Shown here piece by piece: positions 56,030 to 64,000 of a stretch of DNA of 64,000 nt. The notes beneath the pieces were generated by a model. The model searched no databases, was not told the origin of the DNA, and saw only the letters and a program-made list of their open reading frames with translations. The translations under genes were made by a program, and so were the position numbers. The DNA is from Rhodobacterales bacterium HKCCA1288. GTDB lineage: Bacteria > Pseudomonadota > Alphaproteobacteria > Rhodobacterales > Rhodobacteraceae. Position 1 is the first letter of the stretch. Every line of letters starts with the position of its first letter. The stretch covers positions 1,905,001-1,969,000 of the forward strand of contig CP065161.1 in NCBI GenBank assembly GCA_015693905.1, given 5' to 3'.

Positions 56030-56614
56030 TCAGTCCTCCGCCTCTTCGGGCTCTTGCGTGATTTCATCAAATTGGGTTTCGTCAATGACCCCCGAGGCTT
56101 TGCGCTGGCGCAGCATCTCGGCGATCAGGTCATCGGTCAGAACGAGCTTCGCATCTGAAAGCCAATCAAAATCGAGGCCAAGGGTGACCGTCTCGCCACC
56201 TTGTTCAACATTGATAAGCACTTCATCGTTTTCGATCCCTGCCAAAACACCCTTAAAGCGCTTGCGGCCATCGATCATTTCGCTTGTTTCAAGTTTGGCT
56301 TCATAGCCCTGCCAGATATCAAAATCCTTCAACCGCGTCAGCGGGCGGTCGATACCGGGGCTAGAAACTTCCAGGTTATAGGCCCCCTCAATCGGGTCTT
56401 CGACATCAAGGCTTGCCGAAATCGCCGTTGAGATATCGGCGCAATCATCCACATTGATCCCGCCTTCGGGGCGGTCTGCCATCACCTGCAGGGTTTTTGT
56501 CTCGCCGCCCATCAGGCGCACGCGCACCAGTTCAAACCCCATATCTTCGATGACAGGGGTGATGATCTCAGCCATGCGGCGATCAATGCTCGATTTTGCG
56601 ATCAGGTTGGACAT
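56030..56614 (-). CDS. rimP: RimP, ribosome maturation factor
   Basis: Assists 30S subunit maturation. The 194-residue product has [19 protein letters not shown] at the start, [13 protein letters not shown] and the conserved [20 protein letters not shown] near residue 85. The start MSNLIAKSS at 56614 fits the family; an in-frame ATG at 56629 is possible and lies directly after a terminator-like T tract. It heads the rimP-nusA-ylxR-infB operon. Confidence 0.95.
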   Translation of the reverse strand: MSNLIAKSSIDRRMAEIITPVIEDMGFELVRVRLMGGETKTLQVMADRPEGGINVDDCADISTAISASLDVEDPIEGAYNLEVSSPGIDRPLTRLKDFDIWQGYEAKLETSEMIDGRKRFKGVLAGIENDEVLINVEQGGETVTLGLDFDWLSDAKLVLTDDLIAEMLRQRKASGVIDETQFDEITQEPEEAED

Positions 56615-56629
56615 AAGACCTATGGACAT

Positions 56630-56652
56630 AAAAAAACGGGCCACAGGGCCCG
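56630..56652 (-). terminator. Terminator-like hairpin in the leader of rimP
   Basis: Read on the minus strand, CGGGCC, a four-base loop CTGT and GGCCCG are followed by seven T residues. It ends 15 bases before the rimP ATG. As nothing on the minus strand lies just upstream for it to terminate, it may act as an attenuator of the rimP-nusA-infB operon, or insulate it from read-through. Confidence 0.75.
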
Positions 56653-56782
56653 CGGAAGCATCTAGGGTGGAGCGTGGAGTTTGGACCCCCAAGCACCTGT
56701 TGATCCGTTATATAGAGAGAATCGGGGGTTATAGCAAGCTGCCATCTTGCGCTTTGGGGCGCGGCGTGGCCATTTGCGCGAC

Positions 56783-57289
56783 ATGAACGCGAAAATCGAA
56801 ATCACAATTCGTCCAAAAACGGCACGCGATGATGCGGCGCTTGTATCCCTCGTGCTGCCTGTGTTTCGGGCGGGTGATACATATACAGTCGACCCTGACA
56901 TATCCGCGGTCGATGCCTTGGCCTTTTGGACAGCCCCCGAAAAGTCGGTGTTCATAGCAGAACACGGGGGTGAGGTCGTTGGCACCTATTATATCCGTCC
57001 CAATCAGGCGGGCGGCGGCGCCCATATCTGCAATTGTGGGTATATCACTGCCACTGCGGCGCAGGGGCGCGGGATTGCGCGCGCGATGTTGGCGCATTCG
57101 CTCCAGACTGCCCGCGCCGAAGGCTATCGCGGGATGCAGTATAACTTTGTCGTTTCGGAAAACACGCGTGCGGTTGCGACATGGCAAAAGGCAGGTTTCG
57201 AGATTGTGGGCCGTTTGCCACAAGCCTTTGATCATCCAAGCAAAGGATTGGTGGACGCCCTTGTTATGTTCAAATCCCTTGTAGATTAG
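56783..57289 (+). CDS. GNAT-family N-acetyltransferase
   Basis: A 168-residue acetyl-CoA-dependent transferase of unknown substrate. The acetyl-CoA-binding motif appears as AAQGRGIARAMLAHSL near residue 93, preceded by ICNCGYITA and followed by FVVSENTRAVATWQKAGFEIVG, the usual C-terminal half of the fold. The ATG at 56783 is preferred because the 12 residues upstream do not look like the family. It is divergent from rimP and its stop overlaps the tetR stop. Confidence 0.85.
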   Translation: MNAKIEITIRPKTARDDAALVSLVLPVFRAGDTYTVDPDISAVDALAFWTAPEKSVFIAEHGGEVVGTYYIRPNQAGGGAHICNCGYITATAAQGRGIARAMLAHSLQTARAEGYRGMQYNFVVSENTRAVATWQKAGFEIVGRLPQAFDHPSKGLVDALVMFKSLVD

Positions 57290-57903
57290 GCCTTGCGATA
57301 CCGTGCCATAAATGTAGCCACCACCTCATCTGCGGCTTCGGACACTTCTTCATGGGTGGCTTCGCTGCTGACGCATAAAAGACGGCGCAGCATTAGATCA
57401 CCACGGCACAGCTTCATGAACAAATCCGCCGCCTTCATCGGGTCATCTATATCGAGCATGTTGCCCACCTTTGGCGTGCTAAAATAGCCTGCGACATGGG
57501 ACATGGCCGTTGAAGGGCCTGTTTCATAGAAAGCACGCCCCAATTCGGGGAACCTTTGGGCCTCAGCCACGCAGACGCGGAAGATCGAGACACCTTCGTC
57601 CGACATCAGAAATTCAAGCATCGAATAGGCCAAATGGTGCAAGGCATCGCGAACATCGCGCTGCAGAAATTCGATATCCATTTGCGCGCGGCGTTGCAGG
57701 TCGCATTCTTGGTTCAGAACCGCCATAAACAACGCTTGTTTGTCGGGGAAATACGAATAAAGCGTGGCTTTGGACACGCCTGCTTGGCGCGCGATCACAT
57801 CGACACTTGCCCCTTCGAACCCTTGGCTTAGGAAAATATTACGCGCGCCATCAATGACTTGATCGAATTTTCGACCTTTGCGTGTCTGTGCTTGCATGTT
57901 CAT
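57286..57903 (-). CDS. TetR/AcrR-family transcriptional regulator
   Basis: A 205-residue repressor-type protein. The N-terminal helix-turn-helix is clear in GASVDVIARQAGVSKATLYSYFPDKQALF (starting near residue 35), followed by a helical ligand-binding half ending in the AefR-like C-terminal pattern. ATG codons at 57903 and 57897 are both possible. An imperfect palindrome lies 26 bases upstream and could be its own operator. Neither neighbour gives a clear regulatory target. Confidence 0.9.
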   Translation of the reverse strand: MNMQAQTRKGRKFDQVIDGARNIFLSQGFEGASVDVIARQAGVSKATLYSYFPDKQALFMAVLNQECDLQRRAQMDIEFLQRDVRDALHHLAYSMLEFLMSDEGVSIFRVCVAEAQRFPELGRAFYETGPSTAMSHVAGYFSTPKVGNMLDIDDPMKAADLFMKLCRGDLMLRRLLCVSSEATHEEVSEAADEVVATFMARYRKA

Positions 57904-57928
57904 GGCGCATACTCCCTGACCCCATTGT

Positions 57929-57947
57929 AAACCGATCAGTTCAGTTT
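57929..57947. promoter_or_regulatory. Imperfect palindrome upstream of the tetR-type gene
   Basis: AAACCGATCAGTTCAGTTT reads as a 19-base imperfect inverted repeat (AAAC-GA ... TC-GTTT), typical in size for TetR-family operators. It lies between the regulator and zapE. An autoregulatory role is inferred only. Confidence 0.4.
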
Positions 57948-57966
57948 TTGCAAGCCTTGCCGCGAT

Positions 57967-59049
57967 CTATTGGCCCCAATCCGCCGATTGCATCTCGCGC
58001 AGGCGGCTGGCGGTGCGTTCAAATTCGAAACTGCCCGTGCCCTCGGCGTAAAGATGTTCTGGCACATCATCGGCAGATAAGATCACGCGGATACCTGCCT
58101 CGTAAAGCGCATCAATGAGGGTGACAAAGCGTTTTGCCTCGTTGAAATTGTCGATGCCAAGACGCGGGACGTTTTCCAACATCAGCAGTTTCACCGCCCC
58201 AGTGAGCGCCAAATAATCACCCGCGCCTAAAGGTTTGCCGCACAGCTCCCAGAAATCGGCGCGGGCCATGCCCGCCCAATAATGCGGGATGACGACATGG
58301 CGGCCTTTGATCTCTAAATCGAGGGGTTCTTCCTGCCCATGGGTCAGATCGTGCCAAATCTTATCAAGGCTTTGCCGCGTGGCGGCGGTGATGGGTGTGA
58401 AATAGGTGGTTTCGCCTGACAATCTGTCTTGGCGGTAATCGGTGGGTGATTGCATTTCAATCACCTCTAATTCCTGCTCTAAAAGCGTGATGAACGGCAC
58501 AAATAGCTGTCGGTTCAACCCGTCCTTATACAAATCTTTTGGCGGGCGATTGGAGGTGGTGACGATGCTCACCCCTGCCTTGAACAATGCCTCAAAGAGG
58601 CGGCCTACAATCATGGCATCGGTGATATCGGTGATTTGCATCTCATCAAAACACAGCAGGCGCAGGTCTTTTGAAATCGCCTCGGCCACGGGTTTCAACG
58701 CATCATCTGTGCCTGTTTTACGCGCCTCGTGCAGGGCTGATTGGATTTCTTGCATAAAGGCGTGAAAATGGACGCGGCGTTTCCCGTTAATCGCCGTGTG
58801 CGCAAAGAACAAATCCATAATCATGGATTTGCCGCGCCCAACCCCGCCCCAGACATAAAATCCGCGACTATGTTGGCCAGATTGTGGTTTTTCCTGAAAA
58901 AAACGCGCAAGAAGCCCTGATTTTGGCCGCGCCTCAAGCGTTTCGCGCAAGGATTCAAACCGATGCAAAACCTCGCGTTGTGCGGGGTCTGCGCGCAGTA
59001 AGCCTTCGCTGACGCGGGTGTCGTATATGGCGGTTAAATGTTGCGACAT
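57967..59049 (-). CDS. zapE: ZapE (AFG1-family) cell-division ATPase
   Basis: AAA-type ATPase of the AFG1/ZapE family, linked to the division ring in E. coli. The 360-residue product has Walker A GGVGRGKS near residue 69, the HFHAFMQEIQ motif near residue 95, Walker B LLCFDEMQITDI near residue 131 and the sensor sequence VTTSNRPPKDLY. It is transcribed away from the MFS gene and lies 63 bases downstream of the tetR-type gene. Confidence 0.93.
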   Translation of the reverse strand: MSQHLTAIYDTRVSEGLLRADPAQREVLHRFESLRETLEARPKSGLLARFFQEKPQSGQHSRGFYVWGGVGRGKSMIMDLFFAHTAINGKRRVHFHAFMQEIQSALHEARKTGTDDALKPVAEAISKDLRLLCFDEMQITDITDAMIVGRLFEALFKAGVSIVTTSNRPPKDLYKDGLNRQLFVPFITLLEQELEVIEMQSPTDYRQDRLSGETTYFTPITAATRQSLDKIWHDLTHGQEEPLDLEIKGRHVVIPHYWAGMARADFWELCGKPLGAGDYLALTGAVKLLMLENVPRLGIDNFNEAKRFVTLIDALYEAGIRVILSADDVPEHLYAEGTGSFEFERTASRLREMQSADWGQ

Positions 59050-59074
59050 AAGCGCCTCTTAGGACATCTCTGGC

Positions 59075-59090
59075 CCCTCTGGCCAGAGGG
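59075..59090. repeat. Perfect 16-base palindrome upstream of the MFS gene
   Basis: CCCTCTGGCCAGAGGG is self-complementary without a spacer. It lies between zapE and the MFS gene, 25 bases from the zapE start and 88 from the MFS start. An operator for an unknown regulator is the likeliest reading. Confidence 0.6.
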
Positions 59091-59178
59091 ATTGCATGCG
59101 CAATCAGCATTGACGCTCTTGGGCTTGCGGCGCAATCTCTGTCGCAGCGTGACAGGCCTGCGGCCTTTGACAGGACAA

Positions 59179-60426
59179 ATGAAGATGCAGCGCAATTCGA
59201 TTTTCACCCCCGTCCTCATCGGGGGCTGTTTTATCATTATGATCAGCTTTGCCATTCGGGCAAGTTTTGGGGTTTTTCAAATTCCCATAGCGGACGAATT
59301 CGGTTGGCTGCGCGCCGAATTTTCTTTGGCCATTGCCATTCAAAACCTTGCTTGGGGCGTGGGGCAGCCGATTTTTGGCGCGATTGCCGAGAAGTTTGGG
59401 GATCGCAAAGCCATTATCATCGGCGCTTTGATGTATGCGGCGGGTTTGGTCTTTTCGGCTTATGCAATCACGCCCGGCGCGCATCAGCTTTTGGAAATTC
59501 TTGTGGGCTTTGGCGTTGCGGGCACGGGCTTTGGCGTGATCTTGGCGATTGTGGGCCGCGCCGCATCGGATGAGCATCGCTCACTCGCGCTTGGGATTGC
59601 CACTGCGGCGGGCTCTGCAGGTCAGGTCTTTGGTGCGCCTGTGGCAGAGGCGCTGTTGACGGTGATGCCATGGCAAAGCGTCTTTTTGATCTTTGCAGCG
59701 GCAATTTTGGCCGCGCTTTTATTCCTTCCCATGCTGCGCGCGCCTGCGCCCCTATCCAAGGCAGAACTTGAAGAAAGCATGAGCGCGATTTTGGGCAAAG
59801 CGTTTCGCGATCCCTCTTTCAGTCTGATTTTTATCGGCTTCTTTTCCTGTGGGTATCAGCTTGCCTTTGTCACCGCGCATTTTCCCGCCTTTGTGACCGA
59901 ACTTTGCGGCCCGATTGAGCCTGGATCTTTCCTACATTCTTTGGGCATCACGACCACGTCCGCGCTTGGGGCTGTGTCGATCTCGCTGATTGGCTTGGCC
60001 AATATTGGTGGCACGATTTTGGCGGGCTATTTGGGCAAACGCTATTCTAAGAAATACCTGCTTGCGGGCATCTATTTTGGCCGCACCATTATTGCGGCCG
60101 CGTTCATTTTGTTGCCCATCACGCCCCTGACGGTGATTGTGTTTTCGGTTACGATGGGCGCGTTGTGGTTGGCCACAGTGCCGCTGACCTCAGGACTTGT
60201 GGGATATATTTATGGGCTGCGCTATATGGGCACGCTTTATGGTATCGTGTTCTTTAGCCATCAATTGGGCAGCTTCATCGGGGTTTGGCTTGGCGGTTGG
60301 ATGTATGACCTGCATGGCACCTACACCACGGTTTGGTGGGTGGGTGTTGGCGTGGGGCTGCTTTCGGCCATCGTCCATTTGCCCGTGAAAGAAAGCCCCC
60401 TGCGCGAGCGGGCGTTGGCCGCCTAA
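59179..60426 (+). CDS. Major facilitator superfamily transporter
   Basis: A 415-residue membrane protein with 12 predicted segments. The N-terminal half has FGDRKAIIIGALMYAAG, the MFS loop 2-3 signature, after a first helix (FTPVLIGGCFIIMISFAIRASFG) that resembles monocarboxylate/oxalate-formate-type carriers. The substrate cannot be read from sequence. The start ATG at 59179 is preferred over an earlier open frame of 47 basic, non-membrane residues. It converges on the cyclodeaminase gene with overlapping stops. Confidence 0.88.
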   Translation: MKMQRNSIFTPVLIGGCFIIMISFAIRASFGVFQIPIADEFGWLRAEFSLAIAIQNLAWGVGQPIFGAIAEKFGDRKAIIIGALMYAAGLVFSAYAITPGAHQLLEILVGFGVAGTGFGVILAIVGRAASDEHRSLALGIATAAGSAGQVFGAPVAEALLTVMPWQSVFLIFAAAILAALLFLPMLRAPAPLSKAELEESMSAILGKAFRDPSFSLIFIGFFSCGYQLAFVTAHFPAFVTELCGPIEPGSFLHSLGITTTSALGAVSISLIGLANIGGTILAGYLGKRYSKKYLLAGIYFGRTIIAAAFILLPITPLTVIVFSVTMGALWLATVPLTSGLVGYIYGLRYMGTLYGIVFFSHQLGSFIGVWLGGWMYDLHGTYTTVWWVGVGVGLLSAIVHLPVKESPLRERALAA

Positions 60427-61346
60427 CCTTTCACCGCGTCACGGATATAGGCGGCGGTCATGAGGTCAAGATGTGCGCCGCCGCCGTTCTTGAACAGCGT
60501 GATTTCTGCGTCATTGCCCCGCGCAAAGGCGCCAGAGGCGATGTCGTAATAATCGGCCACAACATCATCTGCTGTGATCACCCCCGCCGCGATGGGGCGT
60601 TTTAATTCGCCAATATGTTCAATCGTGGTAGCACGGCTGTCGACAAAGATGCGCGCCTTTTTGAGCGCAGCATCATCCGCCTCGCGCATATCGGGGCGAT
60701 AGGCCCCGATGAGGTCAATATGCTGTCCCGCCTTCAGCCATTCACCTTGCAAGATGGGCTCTGTCACCATGGTTGCACAGGTGACAATATCGGCCTGCTG
60801 CACGGCATCCGCTAGGCTTTCGGCGACATCCGTATTGGAGAAATCACGGGCAAGGGCCTCGGCCTGCGCTATATTGCGGTTCCAGATCAAGAAGCGCGCC
60901 TCAGGAAACCCCGCGCCATAAGCCGCGCGCAACGACCGGCCAACTGTGCCTGCGCCAACGATCAAAATGGTTTTACTCTCGGGTCGCGCCAGTTTCATCG
61001 CGGCGAATAGGCTATCGCCTGCGGTCTTATATTTGGTCAAAAGATGGAAATCGACCAAAGCCTCAAGAAGGCCATTCTTATCGCCATAAAGCGCTGCACC
61101 GCCATTCACAGCGGGCAAATTTTGCGCGGCGTTCTCAGGAAAGATTGTGGCCGATTTCACCAAGAGGCCAAGCCCGTCTATCCATGCGGCACGATTAAGC
61201 AACGTGTCCTTGCCGCGATAGAGGAAACTATCCGAAATCTCCGCACGCGGTAGCATATGCCCCGCCTCCAACGCCGCGCCAAGTTTGAGCCAATCAAGCT
61301 TGGCTTCGGCCTCAGGCCCGATGATTTGGAAGGGGGTTTGTGTCAT
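60423..61346 (-). CDS. Ornithine cyclodeaminase / mu-crystallin family protein
   Basis: A 307-residue NAD(P)-dependent family member that may be a cyclodeaminase, a ketimine or a related imino-acid reductase. The Rossmann motif ILIVGAGTVGRSLRAAYGAG lies near residue 127, and DLIGAYRPDMREAD, with the acidic residues of the family active site, near residue 214. The substrate is not clear. It overlaps the HAD gene by four bases, so the two are co-expressed. Confidence 0.85.
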   Translation of the reverse strand: MTQTPFQIIGPEAEAKLDWLKLGAALEAGHMLPRAEISDSFLYRGKDTLLNRAAWIDGLGLLVKSATIFPENAAQNLPAVNGGAALYGDKNGLLEALVDFHLLTKYKTAGDSLFAAMKLARPESKTILIVGAGTVGRSLRAAYGAGFPEARFLIWNRNIAQAEALARDFSNTDVAESLADAVQQADIVTCATMVTEPILQGEWLKAGQHIDLIGAYRPDMREADDAALKKARIFVDSRATTIEHIGELKRPIAAGVITADDVVADYYDIASGAFARGNDAEITLFKNGGGAHLDLMTAAYIRDAVKG

Positions 61347-61969
61347 AGTCCTGCTTCATCCTTGGTTAGAAGGCCATGGTCGACCAAGACTTCGGCCCAT
61401 CTGTGTGGCGCTGTAAACAGATGCGCATTCCATCCGCGCGCCTCGGCCGCGGTGATGTTGTCAGGGCGGTCATCTGCAAACAAAAGCGCCTCTGGCGCGA
61501 TTTTGCAATGATCCTCGACCATTTGATAAATTGTTGGATTGGGTTTGATCACCCCCATATGGCCAGAGACATAGGCGTGGTCGAATTCGTTCAGAAAATC
61601 GAAATGCTCTTGCGCATAGGCAAAGCTCTCGATCCCGAAATTGGTCAATGCGAAGACGGGCACATTCTTGGCACGAAGGCGGCGCAAGAGCATCACGGAG
61701 TGATCAATCACAGGGTTTGCCAATTCCAACCAGTGATCATGCCACATCCGAATTTCCGCGCGAAACTCAGGATAGGCTTCTGCCGTTTCATAGATGATAT
61801 CGCGGAACCCTTCACCTAAATCCACGCGGTCATTCATGCCGTGCAAATCCACAGTGGCAAACATTTCGCGGCGGCGCGCTTCCCCGATGGTGCGGTCGTA
61901 GAACCGCTCAGGCTGCCATTCAATCAGCACATTGCCGATGTCAAAAATCACCGCTTCAATCTTGGACAT
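61343..61969 (-). CDS. HAD-family hydrolase (YihX-like)
   Basis: A 208-residue haloacid-dehalogenase-type phosphatase. Motif I reads VIFDIGNVLIEW: the nucleophile Asp is present but the usual second Asp is Asn, as in YihX-like sugar phosphatases. Motif II is ALTNFG, motif III has KPNPTIYQ, and motif IV is LLFADDRPDNI. The ATG at 61969 is preferred; the open frame continues 18 residues upstream without family resemblance. It is 17 bases from the AEC permease. Confidence 0.87.
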   Translation of the reverse strand: MSKIEAVIFDIGNVLIEWQPERFYDRTIGEARRREMFATVDLHGMNDRVDLGEGFRDIIYETAEAYPEFRAEIRMWHDHWLELANPVIDHSVMLLRRLRAKNVPVFALTNFGIESFAYAQEHFDFLNEFDHAYVSGHMGVIKPNPTIYQMVEDHCKIAPEALLFADDRPDNITAAEARGWNAHLFTAPHRWAEVLVDHGLLTKDEAGL

Positions 61970-61986
61970 GATCAAACCTTTCGCGA

Positions 61987-62934
61987 TCAAGGCAGGCTGA
62001 GGCCCGCCATTTGAGACAGCCATCCGATCACAAGTGACACGGTGAGGATGGAAATAGCGGTCGACATCAGAATCGAGGCAGACACCCGTTGCGGGGCCAC
62101 GTTGTAATGCTGCGCCAGCATATAGATATTTCCTGCGACAGGCAGCGAGGAGGCCGCGATCATCACTGCCGCGGCATAGGGATCAACCTCGAAAATTATA
62201 AGCGCACCAATGGCGACTGCGGCAGGGTGTAAGATCAGCTTGGCGAAGGACAGCCAAAGCGCGACCGAAGCCCGCTCAGTTGATTTGCCTGCCAATGACG
62301 CCCCTATTGCGAAGAGCGCACATGGGGTCGCCGCCGCGCCCAATAGTGCCATGAATTCATCCACAGGTGCGGGAAGGCTTAGCCCCGCGGCCGAGACGGA
62401 TAGCCCCGCGACCATAGACACAATCATCGGATTTTTAATCAACCCAATCGCGATTGAGCGGAAAATAGTCAGGCTCATGCGGCCATCGCGGCTTGCCGTG
62501 ATGATGATCACGATCAAGCTTGAGAAAACGATCAAATCAGTGGCCAAGATCATCAAGACAGGGCCCGCCGCCGCAGGCCCCATCAAAACCACCAACATCG
62601 GCACGCCCAAGAAACCTGTATTTCCGATCACGGCACATTGTGCTTCAATTGCCGCTTCCGAAGCGGGCCGCTTGCGGATCAAGGCAACGACAGTCGCAAG
62701 CGCATAAATCGCGAAACATCCAAACAGATAGGCCCCGATGAAATTCCAATCGAAAATATCGCCAAGCGATAAGGTCGAGGCAAAGCGAAACAACATGGCC
62801 GATAGCGCGAAGTAAAACACGAATTTTGTCAGATAGGCGGTCGCGCTTTGCGTGAAAAACCCACGATATGCGGCGAGGAAGCCCACACCGATCAGCGCAA
62901 AAAATGGAAGTGTTTTGAGGAATATCGCGAGCAT
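61987..62934 (-). CDS. AEC-family (auxin-efflux-carrier-like) permease
   Basis: A 315-residue polytopic membrane protein with about ten hydrophobic segments. It shows the two-part repeat of the membrane-transport-protein family, with the family-like NTGFLGVPMLVVLMG near residue 98. Bacterial members export or import small carboxylates or malonate, but the substrate is not evident. It leads the permease-HAD-cyclodeaminase run; downstream of folC by 40 bases. Confidence 0.87.
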   Translation of the reverse strand: MLAIFLKTLPFFALIGVGFLAAYRGFFTQSATAYLTKFVFYFALSAMLFRFASTLSLGDIFDWNFIGAYLFGCFAIYALATVVALIRKRPASEAAIEAQCAVIGNTGFLGVPMLVVLMGPAAAGPVLMILATDLIVFSSLIVIIITASRDGRMSLTIFRSIAIGLIKNPMIVSMVAGLSVSAAGLSLPAPVDEFMALLGAAATPCALFAIGASLAGKSTERASVALWLSFAKLILHPAAVAIGALIIFEVDPYAAAVMIAASSLPVAGNIYMLAQHYNVAPQRVSASILMSTAISILTVSLVIGWLSQMAGLSLP

Positions 62935-62974
62935 GCAACAGGGCTAGGCCAGAGTGCAGGCGCTGTCTAGTAGC

Positions 62975-64000
62975 CTAACCGTTTTCTTTTAGAATTTCGC
63001 CCGCCAAGTAAAGGGAACCACAGATCAAAACCCGCGCATTCGGGGTTGTGGCGCAGATGTCGCGCAAGGCGCTGATCACATCTGGTGCGGTTTGGGCCGC
63101 TATACCTGCACGGGTTGCGGCTGCCTTTGTGTCCTCGGCACTCAGTGTTGCGGCTTGGCCGTCAATTGAGACAGCGTGCAGCGATGATGCGAAGGGCGCA
63201 AGCGGGGCCATGAAGCCTGTCACGTCTTTTGTGTTCAGCATGCCGCAAATCAAATGCGTTTCACGTTGCGGCAAGCCTTTGAGCGTGGCGGCAATGGCAA
63301 GCGCGGCATGGGGGTTGTGGCCCCCATCAAGCCAAAGTTCAGCATCGGGTGCAGTGTCAAACAGCGGCCCGTGGCGCAGGCGCTGCATACGCGCGGGCCA
63401 AGTGACGTTGCGCATGGCACCCTCGCAGGCCGCCTCGTCCAAACCCAACACCCGCATTGCGGCGAGGGCCGTGCCTGCATTTTGGATTTGATGCGGGCCC
63501 GCAAGGGCAGGCAGAGGCAAGTCCAAAAGGCCTGTTTCATCTTGGAAAATCAATCGCCCTGCTTCGGTCGTAACATGCCAGTGTTGGCCATAGGCATAGA
63601 TGGGCGCGCCAAGCCGCGCGGCGCGTGCCTCGATCACCTCCAGTGCGGCCTCTTGTTGTGGGGCAACAATTACGGGACACCCGCGCTTGATAATGCCTGC
63701 CTTTTCGCCTGCGATATCCTCGATTGTATCGCCAAGATATTGTTGATGGTCGAGATCAACGGGGGTGATCACGCTCACTGCAGGGCTGTCAATGACATTG
63801 GTTGCATCCAAACGTCCGCCCAAACCCACCTCTAACAGCGTGTAATCGGCAGGATTTCTGGCAAATGCCAAAAGCGCGGCGGCTGTGGTGATTTCGAAAT
63901 AGGTAATTGCATCTGGGCCATTGGCCGCCAAACATTCATCAAGAATGTCTGATAGATGGTTTTCGTCAATCAGCGTTCCCGCCAACCGAATGCGTTCATG
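62975..64000 (-). CDS. folC: FolC, folylpolyglutamate/dihydrofolate synthase (5' end outside the window)
   Basis: Adds glutamate to dihydropteroate and to reduced folates. The visible 341 residues cover the central and C-terminal domains: the frame enters from the right edge with HERIRLAGTLID, then YFEITTAAALLAF, LEVGLGGRLDATN, the DLDHQQYLGDT motif and the C-terminal ligase domain with LWLDGGHNPHA. The N-terminal P-loop region lies beyond 64000, so the gene is cut by the window, not truncated biologically. Confidence 0.94.
   Translation of the reverse strand, partial: HERIRLAGTLIDENHLSDILDECLAANGPDAITYFEITTAAALLAFARNPADYTLLEVGLGGRLDATNVIDSPAVSVITPVDLDHQQYLGDTIEDIAGEKAGIIKRGCPVIVAPQQEAALEVIEARAARLGAPIYAYGQHWHVTTEAGRLIFQDETGLLDLPLPALAGPHQIQNAGTALAAMRVLGLDEAACEGAMRNVTWPARMQRLRHGPLFDTAPDAELWLDGGHNPHAALAIAATLKGLPQRETHLICGMLNTKDVTGFMAPLAPFASSLHAVSIDGQAATLSAEDTKAAATRAGIAAQTAPDVISALRDICATTPNARVLICGSLYLAGEILKENG

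Noticed and set aside
56653-56782. A tRNA gene upstream of rimP, as in E. coli metY
   Set aside because: The bases do not fold into a cloverleaf and lack the T-loop and CCA-end patterns.

Overview
The window is a contiguous stretch of alphaproteobacterial chromosome. It carries one complete photosynthesis gene cluster of about 46 kb (roughly 5.35-51.2 kb) set between housekeeping genes. Gene content, gene order and protein sequences point to a Rhodobacteraceae (Rhodobacter/Roseobacter-type) purple bacterium. The crt genes specify the spheroidene/spheroidenone pathway (crtE, B, I, C, D, F, A). The only ring-E cyclase seen is the oxygen-dependent AcsF; bchE and bchJ are absent. There is a pufC but no pufX, and no puc (LH2) structural genes. 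This fits an aerobic anoxygenic phototroph; the species cannot be named from sequence alone.

Layout. 1-5.3 kb: end of a probable dnaQ, secB, fxsA, a Tim44-like gene, mltA, an Smr-domain gene, hslU-hslV. 5.35-7.77 kb (minus): crtC-crtD. 7.9-18.9 kb (plus): crtE-crtF, bchCXYZ, pufQBALMC, closed by an intrinsic terminator and followed by dxs. 21.0-27.3 kb (minus): idi, bchP, a PucC-family transporter, bchG, ppsR, and ppaA/aerR. 27.75-43.6 kb (plus): bchF-N-B-H-L-M, lhaA, puhA-B-C, a 98-residue gene, acsF, puhE, hemA, cycA, with many 4-base start/stop overlaps. 43.7-48.0 kb (minus): bchO-D-I-crtA. 48.1-51.2 kb (plus): crtI-crtB-tspO. 51.3-56.6 kb (minus): infB, ylxR-like, nusA, rimP. 56.8-64 kb: GNAT, TetR, zapE, MFS, ornithine cyclodeaminase-like, HAD, AEC permease and a folC cut by the window edge.

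Function and control. dxs, idi and crtE supply isoprenoid precursors. hemA supplies 5-aminolevulinate. BchHID, BchM, AcsF, BchLNB, BchF, BchXYZ, BchC, BchG and BchP make bacteriochlorophyll a. PufLM, PuhA and PufC form the reaction centre and PufBA the LH1 antenna; LhaA, PufQ, PuhB, PuhC, PuhE and the PucC-family protein are assembly factors. Ten exact TGT-N12-ACA palindromes and one near-match lie in the five regulatory regions in front of crtD/crtE, bchC, bchG, ppaA/bchF and crtA/crtI. They are the expected targets of the PpsR repressor encoded here, with the cobalamin-type antirepressor PpaA/AerR next to it.

The points most worth a second look are a PufC with only three haem motifs, a crtC without an ordinary start codon near its conserved N-terminus, a triple PpsR-box array starting inside crtF, an open frame upstream of ppaA/aerR that could give a long isoform, and an intrinsic-terminator hairpin just in front of rimP-nusA-infB.
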